Positions 31,493-44,349 of a DNA stretch of 64,000 bases are shown in pieces. The translations under genes and the position numbers were made by a program. Within the stretch, counting starts at the first letter, position 1. The number at the start of each line of letters is the position of its first letter. The notes beneath the pieces were generated by a model that did no database searches, was not told where the DNA came from, and saw only the letters and a program-made list of their open reading frames with translations. Source of the DNA: Adiantum capillus-veneris (Eukaryota > Streptophyta > Polypodiopsida > Polypodiales > Pteridaceae); assembly GCA_014529385.2 (NCBI GenBank), contig CM043960.1, positions 74,741,910 to 74,805,909 of the forward strand. Direction: 5' to 3'.

Positions 31493-34240
31493 ATGACTGC
31501 GAATAATAAAGAGACTAGAATAAATTTTGACAACTTTGATTTTGCACATGAAGCTACTACTAATGATGCCCCCATGTTTGTGAACTCTCTTATTACTAGG
31601 TTTCAACAAGCTATGGGCAACTCTGCCTTGCAAGCCGAAGTTAACCAACAACTTTGCACTCATGGGATTGTCCAAATTCCTCAAGAAGAGAGAGAAATTG
31701 GAAAGCCTCTCGTAAAGACTTCCAAAATAATACTCTCTCCGGTGAGATAAGAGGAAAAATCCTATAATAAAGAAAGCAGTGAATCTCCAAATTCTTTGGA
31801 AGATGTGGCTCCACAAAGACAGCAGTCTCAACAATCCACAATTCCTCCCAAGAGGAAAATATCATCATATAGTCCTTCTCCTCGTCATTTTGTGAAGGAA
31901 AAGAGGAACCAAAAGAGGAAAAAGGCAAGAAAGAGGTCATCCTGTTCTCCATCTTCATCATCTTTCTCCTCTTTCAACAAAATCAATGGTTTTGCTCCTA
32001 GATACTACAAGAAGAGAGGACATTGAAAATCTTATGCTGCTTGGAAAAGGTTGTACAAGCTTAAGAAGTTCAAGGAGGGAGGAAAGAGCATCTCTTTTCT
32101 CACTTATGATGGCACTTTTGGTGCTATAGACAAGGTTTTGGCCTTAATCCAACAATTTGATGCAAAATTTGGATATGATGGCTTTAGGGAGTCTTCTAAC
32201 AATTTGATGCAAATTTTGGATATGATGGATTCAGGGAGTCTTCTAAGTTACGTCATGTAGCTATGCATTTAAAAAAGTCTACCCGACAATTGTCGTCTAG
32301 TCTACGAGGTAATGGCAAAGCTCCAAAAACATGGAAAACTCTATATTTTCCATAATGAAGGAGTTTGTTGCAAGTAATGACAAAGACAAAGTGCTTATCA
32401 AATGGAAAAATTTGAAGCTATCTCCCAATGCTATCCACAAGTATGTGGAGCAGTTTTAGGATTTACATCTCAAAGCTACAATCTACCAAAAGATAGACTT
32501 TGTCAAACAAAAGCAACAATTTTGTGTGGTACCACTTGAAGATATGGCCGAGTATGTCAACTCTCAAAGGCCTAGGAACATTATTGAAGTGATTCACCAT
32601 ACTATGGTCGCTTCATGAATCAATTTCCAACAAGGGATTAAAAGGAATTTTAAGCCCATGAAAACTAGAAATCAAAATGAGCCCAGAGGGAAGATCAATT
32701 CTCAAAATTCTTCCCAAGGCAATTCTAGCAACAATAACAACAACAACAAGACCAAGGAGAAAGGAGTTTACAGAGTTTAAAATAAAGTCTCTCCTGAAGA
32801 GTTAGATTCTTTTTGCAAAGGCCATAAACTTTTAAGTGTGGGGAGCAATGGCCATCGTTCTTGCCCCAAAAGAAATTCACACTATGAGACTCATAGAGCT
32901 TCCATGGTTGAAGCTCCAAAAGAGAATACTCATTGCAAAGGTTCATCCCTTTCCTATGCTTGGGGAAAGGTGGAGGAGCATGATTCCTTTATCCTTTCAT
33001 TAGGAAAAGTTTGGACTAAAAAATGGACCTTGTAAGAATTGTTGATGTGGCATAGCTTTCAAAAAGTGGGGATCGGTAAATTTTTTGCAAATAAGATCCA
33101 AACTTGTCGGACGTTGGATATTTAGAATCTACTCTTCAAATGCTATCTATTGATATATAGCATGCATGTATCGGACATTGCCTTCATGTAGATCTAGAAA
33201 AAGGTGATTTTAGATTACCGTAACGGTAACAAAACCTGGCTGATTGAAAAAAATGGCATAACTTTCATAGAAGTCATCCAAACGTTTCGGACCTTGGCTC
33301 TTTAGAATCCATTTTTCAAGAACTTTCCAATGATAGGTCATATCATGGGGTTCTAAGAAATATTTAGAGGGGTCTACCGGGTTGCTTTTTTTTGTACAAC
33401 TTTGATGATGTGGCACTCTTAAAAGGCCCAAAAATGAGTTCAAAATTTTCCTAATGTCAACCCTGGCTCTACTCGCAAATTGATATCAAAGGATTTGGCC
33501 ACTAAGTTAGGCATACAAGCTTTTGAGATGGGAGATACTATGACTTTTGATGGGGCTTTCAAGGGACAAAAAGCCTCCGTTACTCTCTTAGTTGGGAAAT
33601 TGAGGCTTCATGTCGAAAGCTATGTTAAGAGGAATTTTTCAACTCCCCTCTCCAGCATGAGGATGTTATCCTAGGGGCACCATGGTTCAACCGCATGGCT
33701 ACTAATATGAAGGTCCTTGAAAGCAGAATTTATTTCACCTAGAGGGAAAAGAACATGTATTATAGATGCTAATGAGTTGGGTTGTACTATACCTCTTGTA
33801 AGTTCACATGCTTTTGATAAGTCAATGAAAAGCTCAATTTTTGCGTATATAAATTTTTTCTAAGATTCCATAAATGATCCTAATGTCTAATCCAATGGAA
33901 ATGGTAGGAATCAAGAGGCAATAGAGTTGTCTAAGTTCCTAAATGGATTCCAAGATGTTTTTATCGAAGACATCCCTAGAGAGTTATCTCAAAAATGAGA
34001 GGATGATGACCATAGAATAGAGATTCTACTTGGGAGCTAACCACCTAATAAGCCTCCTTATTGAGTTTCACAAGCTCAACAAGAAGAGATTATGAGGCAA
34101 GTACATGAACTGGTGGATAAGGGGATGATGAGGCCTAATTCATCTCCCTTCTGTTCCCCATCCTTCTAGTGCAAAAGAAAGATGGAACATACCACATGTG
34201 TGTTGATTATAGGGCACTAAATAGGATTACTATCAAGAAA
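31493..34240 (+). pseudogene. gag-protease-RT(start) of decayed chromovirus copy C, truncated
   Basis: The ATG at 31493 opens TANNKETRINFDNFDFAHEA, similar to copy B, with a stop (TAA 31748-31750) at nearly the same place. A weaker RS-like stretch follows (about 31800-31990), then the capsid block (KKFKEGGKSISFLTYDGTFGA) with a small tandem duplication at about 32148-32240, a zinc-knuckle remnant near 32830 lacking its first Cys, and the protease region split by a TIR element (32998-33456). The RT start ([17 protein letters not shown]) ends abruptly at about 34240. There are many stops and shifts. It is clearly older than copy B. Confidence 0.8.
32998..33456. mobile_element. 459-bp TIR element (MITE-like) inserted in copy C protease
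   Basis: It interrupts the protease segment between the codons for HDSFIL and PGSTRKLIS. The ends are inverted: CATTAGGAAAAGTTT on the left and, reversed, CATTAGGAAAATTTT on the right. No ORF. Two internal units (about 33050-33180 and 33245-33350) resemble each other (GGCATARCTTTC, CCAAACNTNTCGGAC, TTTAGAATC). The target duplication is unclear (at most TCA). Confidence 0.65.
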
Positions 34241-35045
34241 TAGGCACGATGCCTCGCGGTTAGCGAGATGGGAAGGTTACGCAATTCGCAATTAGCAAAT
34301 AAATCCTTTGCAAAGGCTCTATTGGTTAAATAGAGGAAGTCTGCGGGTGGCGACAACTCATGAGAAATTGGAAAAGTTATTTCTTTTAATTATAGGGTTG
34401 TCTTCATTAGGCTTTGTTTGAATTTTCTTGGTATTGTTTGAAGGGTTGTATAAAAGAATCTATATCTGGAATTAATTAAGAAACATTGTTTATATATGTA
34501 AAACGGTGTGATAGTAATTAGAAAACAAGATAAAAAGTGTGGGGTGGAAAGTGGGGGTTGGCTCAGGTTTCCAGTCAAGGATAGGTGGTCTTGATTAGTC
34601 AAAAAATTGTCCACTCCCTCTTATTAAGATAACTGAAATTAGAGATTCATTGTGCCAAGAGTCGAGATGTCCCAAATCTACATGCCCACAAGATTACTAG
34701 TTCATTTAGACTAAGTCTCATATCATATTTATGGTTTATGGATGGAAGCCGTGCCTCTTAAACATGGGGAAAAAGGCATTGTTTATGTATTCTAAATATG
34801 TTAATGGGATTTCATCTTTATGTTAGGAAACAACTTTCATTAGAATCCTAGATTTATTGACTTGGCTTGTGGCGTATGACCCTTATAGCCACGTAAATGA
34901 TGGATAGAGGACTTCCTCTCTTCTGTTGCTCGTATCTCTATTTTGTGGAAACGGAGTAGGGTGTCGTCAACATAAAAGGAGAATAAAGTAAGTCCATCTA
35001 TCAAGACGCCTCAATCTTCTCATGGTTGGGGACCTCACACTTGGA
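34241..35045. other. Unassigned DNA between copies C and D
   Basis: No coding motif, LTR match or repeat recognised. It starts at the sharp end of copy C homology and runs to where LTR D homology begins. Confidence 0.4.
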
Positions 35046-35077
35046 GAAGGAGATGGAGTTCTTCTTCCACACATGAG

Positions 35078-35129
<52 letters not shown>

Positions 35130-37320
35130 CAATGAGTTAGAGTAAAAATTAACCTTCTTTCTCATTTTGGTCAACCCGTCTTGCTAATTTCTCATGCTTG
35201 CATCCATTGGCCCTTGTAAAGCTTAGCCAATCATCAATTAGAAGCATAATTGCTACCCTTGTGACATGTGTCTCCCTTTTTTATTTTGTGAGAGCTTTAG
35301 GTATTTAAATAATTCAATTAAACTCTCATTGGACCTCTTAGTCTTCTTGCTATTAGGAATCAGGAAAGCCATTGGGTTATTGAATGCTCATTGGACCCCT
35401 TGGTATATTGGCCAATAGTTTTCTAGGGAGCTTAATTTCTATTGGTTCTTTTACCAAGAATTTTTAAATTGATTAGACTAAATTTACTCTAGCCTTAATT
35501 TTGATTGGTCCACCTCTATGGCCATCCAATAGGATTTGAGGGTAGGTTGGGGACAACTAGCCTAGGAGCTTCACATGTGTCCACTATTCCCTTTGTGTAA
35601 AGGGGAAGCCTTGGAGTGTATGTGTGTTTCTCTCTCATCTTCTACAAAATGGGCTCGCCCCCTCCTTACTAGGAATGTGGGAAAACTTTTTAGTCTTCAC
35701 ATGACCATCCAATTCCCCTAAGCTTTGGCCAGTGGACAAAATATTTAATTTTGGAACCTATATGGAAGTCTTGATGGAGCTCAACCTTCGGTCTTTTAAC
35801 ACTAGTTTGGTACAAAAAACTTTTTTTGTGATTTTAAATAAAATGGTACATGAAATCTAGAACATATCTCAAGTAGTGCTTTTGCAAACTTATAAAATGT
35901 TATTCAAAGTACTCATAGAAATTACAATCCCTCACTTTTCATCATAACATCAATAGTAACTACACTCATGAAAAGAACCTACGCAAAACAGCATTCAATG
36001 TTTCATTAAAACTCATACTCTAGCCTAAGAAAAAAATGAGCGGGGTGCATGCAATAATCCGTGGTAGCTACTTATATATGTGCTTGGTTGATATTTTTGC
36101 AATTGTCATGTGAGAAAAAAAATCCTTTGTGACTAGAATTAAATATAGAAAGTCCTGTGGGTCAAATATGCAACGTTCACAAATTCAATTAACGATCACA
36201 AAAAACATTTAGTTCATCTAAGTTTAGAATGAATTATGATGCATATATACTAGATCTATGACTCCATTACATAAGGTGATAATTTTTAGTGGTTATGCAA
36301 GCCACATTTGGTGATTTATGGCATATCCAAAAAACTGCGCATGTTGTAATTATGATTTTTTATTTATCAAAGATAAGCCTTAAAATAAAGTCCACTTTTG
36401 GATTTTTCCGTTCATCTCACTTATTCGTATACAAATACCTCATATGGACATAATTGAGAGATTTATATAGACACTTTCATTAGTTTTTCATAGTAATGTT
36501 TTTTTTGCAAGAAATATTTACGCACTATAATTTTTTTTTATGAGCTTAAATTACAAGATGCCTATGAGTTTGAACCCTTGAAAAATACTTAGTTGATGGG
36601 TATTTATCTATAGATATATTATACACCTTAGGTTTTGTCCCAAAACCTCATCATGTTAATGAAAGAGGCTTTGAAGACCAAAATTTTCCTCTTTGTCAGC
36701 ATTTTCAAGATTTTGGTCTTTTGATTATAGCAAAAATCTAGTCCCATAACTAGGTTATGAAGCTCAATTTCTTGCTATAATAAGGTTTTTCCTATCCATA
36801 TACCTTGAAATCTATGCAAAATCTTATTTTGATGAGAAGTTATATTCAATTTATGAAAATTTTGTTAAAACTGCACTAAATTTCTATGACTTTTTCATCT
36901 TAAAACTTATCTCATTATAATCTTTATTCGGTATTAATTTTGGCAAAAGTAAAATTTGTCTATGTTCTTCACCTCATAGCTAACCTAAGATATGAACCTG
37001 ACATATGAAAGTTTTTTCTAGATTCACCGAATAATTATGACAAGTTGCTAAAAAAACGGGACACTTTAGTGTCTCGGGACATTTGAGTATCCAATTACAG
37101 AACTAGTGTTAAGCCCCAATTAAGCACGTTGCGATTTTGTAGGCTATCCCCCTTTGGATCCCTATTTTCCCTCCTTTGGATCCCTGATAGAGACCAGTCT
37201 GTAGCCTCGGTTTGCAGCCTTACCAATATTCTAGCTTATACTCTCCTGGTCCTTCCCCATATTGAATGGTCAATTTAACATGAGAAAATTTGGGAGTATT
37301 AGATATTAGTTTTTATGACA
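35046..37320 (-). repeat. LTR of minus-strand chromovirus copy D, truncated and interrupted
   Basis: It matches the reverse complement of LTR B. The LTR start (TGTCATAAAAAC on the minus strand) is at 37320, next to the purine tract CAAGCGAGAGGTAA (37321-37334). Homology fades at about 35046. A (GT)n run at 35082-35127 is an expansion of the CACACACTCACACA segment in LTR B. A 1309-bp element is inserted at 35800-37108. Confidence 0.75.
35800..37108. mobile_element. 1309-bp non-coding TIR element with TTAA target duplication
   Basis: It lies in LTR D, where related LTR sequence is continuous. The ends are inverted: CACTAGTTTGGTA on the left and, reversed, CACTAGTTCTGTA on the right (2 mismatches in 13). 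It is flanked by TTAA at 35796-35799 and 37109-37112. It is AT-rich with no usable ORF, so non-autonomous. A TTAA duplication is typical of piggyBac-type elements, but the CACTAG end is not their usual CCC; a 3-bp TTA/TAA reading (Harbinger or CACTA) is also possible. Confidence 0.75.
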
Positions 37321-40087
37321 TTACCTCTCGCTTGAAATCATAGTCGTCCTCGACTATGAGATAGAGAAGATAAAGCCTAGTCATTATTCCGTTTGCTAGC
37401 GGGTAGAGGACCCCTATTTTACCTTACGACAACGTCCTAAAATGGATGACTAGTCCGTTTGGTGCTTGAGAGGGTTAGCTGCCACAAGCATGTCTAGGCA
37501 TTAGTCTGTATCAATCTTATGTAGTAGAGTGACAAGATCTACTTGGTGTTCGGGAGACGTCATCTCCACAAACAAGATCCTAAGCATGCATACTTATTAA
37601 AAATTGTGCACAATAAAGAAAAAGAGAGTCTTATAAGACCAAAACTTTTTTCATTTAAACATGTTTACATTTGCTTACTCTAGGGAATCATTGTAAGCAT
37701 TGACAAGGTTTAGGTTATCCTTTAATTGTTTCCTTTTGCATCCATCTAGCATCTTCAAAAGGATAATTTTAAAACTTGATAAGATATTGTCAGATAGTCT
37801 TACCACCTCGTAATACCTTGTCTTTGTGTCGGAGAATGGACTCGGGCTACAACACCTCTTCTTGGTCCTCAATATTTGGTGGGTCTTCAATGATTGCTTC
37901 TTGAGGTGGCTCTCCTTTGTAAGGCTTTAGTAGTCGCACGTGGAAAGCAGTGTGTATGAGCCAATGGCTGGGAAACTTGAGTTGTAGGCCATGTCATTCA
38001 TTGGTCTAAGAATCTGGAAGGGACCATAGTACCTTTTTCCTAACTTAGCATAGTACTTTGGTGTCTCGTAGGATTCTTGCCCGTTGTGTCGCCTTAATCG
38101 AACCTTGGGAAACTTAAGCAAGACCCAATCAATTTGTTTGAAGGCTAGGGCCCTTCTGTGATTATCAGCAGTAGCCTTTTGCCTTTGCTGAGAGATGGAT
38201 ATAGCATCCTTAATCTTTTGGAAATATTGTTGCAGGTCTCAGCTATATTCATCTGTAGCGAAGATCTTCCCATGTACCTTGAGTAGCAAGGGACTTTTTT
38301 ATCTTCCCTCTATCAACTCAAAAGGTGATTTTCCCTGTGGAAGTATGTACAATTTTAGGTTGTAAGCATACTCCACTAAGGTAAGTACTTCTTCCATTGG
38401 GACTTTTGATCTAATTCTATGACATAAGCTTTTAGTAGATCAAGAATAGTTAGATTAGCAACTTCACTTTGGCCATCTGTTTTGAGGATGATAGGCCAAA
38501 GAGAAGTTTAGCCTTGTACTTTAATTCTCAAAGAGACCCTTCCAAAAATTATTGGTCATTCTAGGATCTCTATCCAACACTATGGACATTAGCAAGCCGT
38601 GGTACTTGAAGATTTGTGATATAAATAGGGTTACCATTTGATGGGCTTTGATAGTCTTTTTGACAAGTATGAAATGTGCTTGTTTGCTAAACTTGTCTAC
38701 TATTGTCCATATTCCTGTATTCCCATGGATAGACTTGGGCAATCCAAAGATAAAATCCATGGATATGCCCTCACATGGTGAATTAGGGATTGGCAAAGGT
38801 TGAAGCAATCCAGGTTGCTTCCCTTTATCAAACTTTGTCTTTTGACATACCACACATTTTGAAACATACTCTTGTATGTTTTTTTCATGGTAGGCCAATA
38901 CAAATATGTTTCTATCCCTTTTAGGGTAGACTGAATCCCTTTATGCCCCGCATAAGAAGGAGCATGAGATTCATACATTACTTTCTCACGTAGTGATTTA
39001 GTATTGCATAGTCTATTGCCATAGAGAAGATTATCATCTTGTAGGATAAATTGTTCTTCTTTCTTCCCTAGTGCAAGGGCTGAAATCACATCTCTAAAAT
39101 CGGGATCAATAGCGTGCTCATCTATCATAGAAGATAGATCATTGAGAGTTGCTATGGAAACCGCATTCACTCTTGGTTGTCTTGAGAGTGCACCTGCTAC
39201 TTGATTATGCTTGCCAGCAATGCGAGCAACATGAAAATGAAATTGCAAAAGGAAATTTTCCCACCTCATTTGTTTGTCAAAGATATTGGTCTGCATCATG
39301 AAGTATTTAAGGCTTTGGTGATTCGTCCGCAGAATGAAAGGAGTCCTCAATAAATAGTGCTTCCACCAGTCTAGAGCATGTAGAACTGCTAAGAGTTCCT
39401 TCTCATATATGCCTAGAGATTTCTCAACAGGGTCAAGCCTTCGACATTCATAGGCTATGGTGTGCCCTTCTTGAAGAAAAACAACTCCAAGGAAATCACC
39501 ACAAGCATCACATTGGACCTCAGATGGCTTTGAGAGATCTGGCAGTGCAAGCACAGACTAAGAGATAACCTTCTCTTTAAGCTTTTTGAAAAGACATTGT
39601 TCTCCTTGGTGGACCATGTATACCTAATGTTTTTCTTTGTTAGGTCATGTAATGGTCCGTGATTTGTGAGAAATTTTCTATGAAGCGTTCCTAGTATGCA
39701 CACATACCTATAAAGATTCTTAGTTCATGTAGATTCCTTGGATTAGGCCATCCTTTTATTACCTCTAGTTTTGATGGATTCATTTGGATGCCATCTTGAG
39801 AGATAACGTGACCTAAATACAGAATCTCTTGTAAGAAAATTTCACTTTTCTTTCGATTAATATAAAGTTTATTCTCTTGTAAAACTTGAAATATTACCTG
39901 GAGGGTTTGTCTAATGAATTAGAGTAGATGATTATATCATCAAAGAACACTCTAGTAAAGGTTTGGTGAGGCCTGAATTGCTTCTCCATCAAGCACTTAA
40001 ATGTGGCTGAAACATTGGTCAAGCCAAAAGGCATGACAATATACTCGTAAAGACCAAACATAGTGCGAAATGCGGTCTTTACAATAA
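37321..40087 (-). pseudogene. RT(end)-RNase H-integrase-chromodomain of chromovirus copy D
   Basis: Read from 40087 down: RT starting mid-domain (VMPFGLTN, FFDDIIIYS), connection and RNase H (FEVQCDACGDFLG-like, YEKELLAVLHALDWWKHYLL, LRTNHQSLKYFM; 39554-39250), integrase zinc domain (APSYAGHKGIQ to CVVCQ), core ([27 protein letters not shown]), tail ([14 protein letters not shown]) and a chromodomain remnant ending at 37675. The frame is broken several times (near 39590, 38890, 38520 and 37927). It retains CAG where copies B and H share a TAG. It is truncated at 40087 within RT and fused to AT-rich DNA. Confidence 0.8.
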
Positions 40088-41591
40088 CACTTGGTCATCA
40101 AAAAGTACACCTAAATCACAAAAAATACACCTCATCTTAAATTTGGCCAAAAGTTCTCAAAACACTAAAAAAACATCAATTTTTGGAGCAACTAAAAAAA
40201 ATAACAACGAACATTGTCAAAAAGACTTCAATTTTTTGAACTAAAGTCAATATAGAAAGTTTTGTGAGACGAAAAAGTGCAAATATTCTTTAAAAAATTA
40301 CACAACATTCCACTTTAAAAAATTACATCTCAAAAGCTTACAATTGAAGACTCAAGGCTTTCAATTATAATCCGTGAAAAAATTCCATCAAATTTTTTAT
40401 GGTTTGTTGGCAAAGATGACCAAACTTCTTCAAAGTAAGACCATAAACAAGAATTTTTATATCCTCCAAGTTTAATTTATTGATACATCGTTCGCTATTT
40501 TTTGTTTTCTTGTTCTTAGTTAGCTTGATCACCTCAAGTAGTACTTACTTGTATTTGCATCTTCTCAAACTACTTTGTATCAATGAACATCAATTGAATA
40601 CAAATTTACAATACACTTGTATCGTAGAATACACGAGTATGAATATTTTTGTTCATTTGTTGTGTATAATACTTTAGGATTCAAGGTTTTTTAATTATAG
40701 AAGACAAGGTACTATTGTAGCACCTATTGTTGTTGAGATACTAGAGCAAGGGAGATGTAACTAGCATAATAGACAAGGAATCCCAAACCCCGAGCAATCC
40801 CTAAATAGAGCAAACAAGGTAGGGTCTCGGATAGGGTACATTATGAAAAAAGAAAATCCAATCAAGGTTTATCTATTCCATCCCTTCTATCTTTCCATGA
40901 TTGTGGGCTTGAAAGAATATTCCCCATTGTGTAATAGTCGAAACCACTATAGATACATCACATAAATAATGGTATAATAGATGATGGGTATACCTTACTC
41001 TAGGGACCTCATTAACCATGGCTATTGCTACATCAACATTAAGGATTATTGGGCATAGTGGTACCATGATTTTTATAGTTACCACTCATATATTTCTACA
41101 TCCTTCCCTTTATGACCTCATGGAGACTTGCTATTATTTATTTTGATTACACATTGATTGCCAAATATGGCGCTTAGGGATGTACAATGACATGGCTACA
41201 ATATGAGCCAATTCCATTCTTTCTATAAAAGTGGATTGTTAAATATTGGGCATCCCCCAACCCATCACCCACATAAAAACAATGCTCACCTAGTGGCTGA
41301 AGCGAGAGCCTTATGTTGAAAAAGTAAGGTTACCGCCACTTGAATAAATTTCATTACTTGAAATTGTATTTGATCAAAACTGTTTTTAAAGAGCTAGTCT
41401 TTTTATTGACAGTTGAGCTGATTTTCCTAGATTGTGGTCCTTATAAATATATCATAAAAGTGATTTTTGTATGCACTATTGTCAAGACAAAGTGTGACAA
41501 TGCCAACATTTAATCATGATTGTTGCAAGTTTAAATTCTAAACCTTCAGACAACCAAAATTTAGATGTTTTCATTGTTATTCAATATCCTA
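40088..41591. other. AT-rich DNA without recognisable genes
   Basis: Scattered short ORFs lack motifs. Runs of AAAAATACACC and AAAATTACA type near 40110-40340 suggest low-complexity DNA. Confidence 0.45.
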
Positions 41592-41737
41592 GTTTTTTTA
41601 TTTGTCTAAAAAAATGTGCCTTAGGAGCACTGAACATAAGTTAGAGTGATGAAGAATCCCTCTCGTTTTTTTATTTGTCTAAATTTTTTTTCCTTAGGAG
41701 CATTGAACATAAGTTAGAGTGATGAAGAATCCCTCTA
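41592..41737. repeat. 73-bp direct tandem duplication
   Basis: GTTTTTTTATTTGTCTAAA...CCTTAGGAGCA...AGAATCCCTCT occurs at 41592 and again at 41665. Confidence 0.9.
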
Positions 41738-41764
41738 TTTGCATCGGTTCCAATGCTAATTGTT

Positions 41765-41780
41765 GGGGGCGGGGGGGGGG

Positions 41781-41816
<36 letters not shown>

Positions 41817-41822
41817 GGGGGG
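41765..41822. repeat. G-run / (AG)n / G-run block
   Basis: G5-C-G10 (41765-41780), then about 25 bases of AG repeat, then 17 G (41806-41822). Long G runs on one strand could form G-quadruplex; read lengths of such runs are error-prone. Confidence 0.9.
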
Positions 41823-42106
41823 AAAGAGAGAATGGGGCGGGATTCACAAAAGTGCCATTCCTCACCCATCCTAGATTGCAATGTCAAATTTTTGCTTAAA
41901 CCTAAAAGCCACCTAGTTAAGACATTAGATTTTGTCATAAATCTTGGTTGTCTCATAACAATGCCGATAAAATGGTATGTTGAGAGTAGTGCTAAAAATT
42001 TTCAACTTACATATGATAATTATTAGTGGTAAATTGACTATACTTGAAGGTTTTTGTACTGAATTGCTCTAAAATTTGTAAGTATTTTCAAATTATTTTT
42101 GTTAGA

Positions 42107-43480
42107 GCACTCGTTTGGAGGAGTAGAGCACTTAATTGATGGAACATGAATCTCTCTCTAGCTCTCCGCTTTGGTGTGGATGGCTAGAGAAAAGAAGAGA
42201 TTACAAGAGCATGAGCGAATTAAAAAATATGTCTCTAGCCATCTTCACCAACGTGGATGATTATAGGAGTGCCATGAAGAAAATATATGTTTGTAGCCAT
42301 CCTCGCCAGCACGGATGGCTACAGAGTGAAAGAGAATGAGAATTTACTTTGCATTTAGGTTGCATTCAGACTGCTCAAGGCGGTATTGAAGAAGAGGATG
42401 CTAAAGTCCAGCATGTGGTTCACACACCATAGCTCACAAGCAATTCACTTGCTAAGAAAAAGCGCATTCTGTCCATTTTCTCTCTACCCGATTGGTTGAG
42501 AAGGATGTCTTTGAGCCATGGGCAACTTTACCCCCTCGGAACACTCCTACACGCACTCGGACACCGGTCAGCATGCCAACTCGAACCATGGGAAGCAAGG
42601 ATGTGTGCAGTGTGAATAACTGCTCCAAGGGCGTCTCCTTTGGTTGGTCCAACTCAGCGAAAAGCGTTCTCACATGTGCAATATGAACGCTACCTTAGGT
42701 AAGTTTCAGATTGCATGGATGGTTAGGGAGAGAAAAACGAGGGAGAGATTTTTAGAACTTATTAGGGTGTTTCACAAACATCCGGTCATGTGGAGGTGGA
42801 CAACACTGAGAACCAACAAAAGGACGCCACTTTGGAATGGCCGTCCGAAGGGGATTCACACATTGTAGCCATCGCCATAGGCAGGCACTCATGCGGCAGT
42901 CTAGTCATGCCCGTCTATGCAGGAATTATGGGTGACCTCCCCGCCCAAAGAATGTGCATGCTGACATTGCAGCTTTTTAGCAAAGTGAACGCGAGAGATT
43001 TGATTCGGTGAGGTCATGTCCACAGGTCAATTGGTCTAACCAACACACCCAATAGCTTTTCGCGTTGTCTTTTGAAGGGATGTCCGTCTTATGTGAACAT
43101 GTCATCGCCCATTCATTTGGCTTGCAACTTTTTGTGTCGTCCATTGCCATATATTGCGGGGAGGGGCGCCGCTTGTTTCTAAAGCCACCCTTAGAACAAA
43201 GCCAAAGAAAAAAAAATGAAGAATTTGTGTTGCATTTAGGTGATTTTTCTATTGCGTAAATGGTTAAATATTTTCACACCATAGAAGAACATCAAAGAAA
43301 AAAATTTGGTTGTAGCCATCCACGTCGGCGTGGATGGCTAGAGTGAGAATTTGCATTGCAGTTTTAGGTTGAAGAAAAACCAGTGGTGGAACAAAGATAT
43401 TTTCTCTGGCTGCCTTTAGGCTTCGCCTATCAACATCACGTTTGTCATCTTTCCCTCCACAACCCTGGACATGAAACTTG
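42107..43480. repeat. Region with recurrent TAGCCATCC...GGATGGCTA hairpins; no clear gene
   Basis: Perfect 12-bp stem at 43313-43324/43329-43340, 10-bp stem at 42293-42302/42313-42322, a degenerate copy near 42233-42262 and a half copy near 42172-42188. Downstream of several copies the flank AGAGTGARARTTTGCATTT-like recurs. Short ORFs in 42450-43260 have no known domain. Confidence 0.6.
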
Positions 43481-43757
43481 CTATTCTCTCTACTCATGCT
43501 AGCTCGTCACCCTCCTCGTAGCTTGGGTCAAAAATCAGGGGGAGGGCTGGAGAGAAGGATGCAGCAGGCTATGACGGAGGCGGTGGGTCGAATAGCGTCC
43601 AAGGGCCTCTTTGCCGATGTGGACAATCCACAGCAAGACACGTCCATGCATTTCTCTTCCACAGTTTCTGTTGCCACAAGGAAGAAGGGCAGTCGATCTC
43701 CCCTATGCGCCAGCGCTCAGTAGAGCAGCGACAACACCGCCTCTGACCTCGGCAGCG

Positions 43758-43760
<3 letters not shown>
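43481..43760 (+). other. GC-richer stretch with a short unrecognised ORF
   Basis: An open stretch (43478-43723, 81 codons) includes ERRMQQAMTEAVGRIASKG, helix-like but matching no family I know. It could be part of a decayed exon. A GA array starts at 43761. Confidence 0.2.

Positions 43761-43838
<78 letters not shown>
43761..43838. repeat. (GA)n microsatellite, 78 bp
   Basis: Uninterrupted GA array, 9 bp before the 9-bp target duplication of the next element. Confidence 0.95.
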
Positions 43839-43840
<2 letters not shown>

Positions 43841-43855
43841 GAGAGATACATTTTT

Positions 43856-44349
43856 GGGAAAATTACCAAAATACCCCTCTAATTTGAGGAAATTCCCAAA
43901 ATACCCCTCAAATTTCAAAAATTCCCAAAATACCCTTGTATCTATTTTGGTTTGATTGTTCAAGATTTTCTAATCTTCATTCGTTTTTGACAATTGAGAT
44001 CCGTTTTTGAGTGCTCAGCATGTAATTTGTCACCAATTACCATCGCAAAAAAGGCAATTATGTCTAAAAATAATGAAGCAATCCATCTCCAAAGCCTACG
44101 TAACCAATTCAAATTGTAGTTTTAGCATCTTCTACGATAGACAATCATTCTTCTTGTGAAGACCCACAAAAATTTTTATTTTTCGAGAAATTTACTCTCA
44201 CAACCAGGGGTATTTTGGGAATTTTGGAAAATTTGAAGGGCACTTTGGGAATTTATGACAAAATATCGAGGGTATTTTGGGAATTTTTGAAATTTGAGGG
44301 GTATTTTGGGAATTTCCTCAAATTAGAGGGGTATTTTTGCAATTTTCCC
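43856..44349. mobile_element. Mutator-type MITE (494 bp) with 9-bp target duplication
   Basis: Long terminal inverted repeats of about 90 bp start GGGAAAATTACCAAAATACC on the left and, reversed, GGGAAAATTGCAAAAATACC on the right. They contain internal AAATTCCCAAAATACCCCT repeats. Perfect 9-bp direct repeats TACATTTTT flank it at 43847-43855 and 44350-44358. A 9-bp duplication with long TIRs defines Mutator-like elements. No ORF, so it depended on a transposase elsewhere. Confidence 0.92.
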
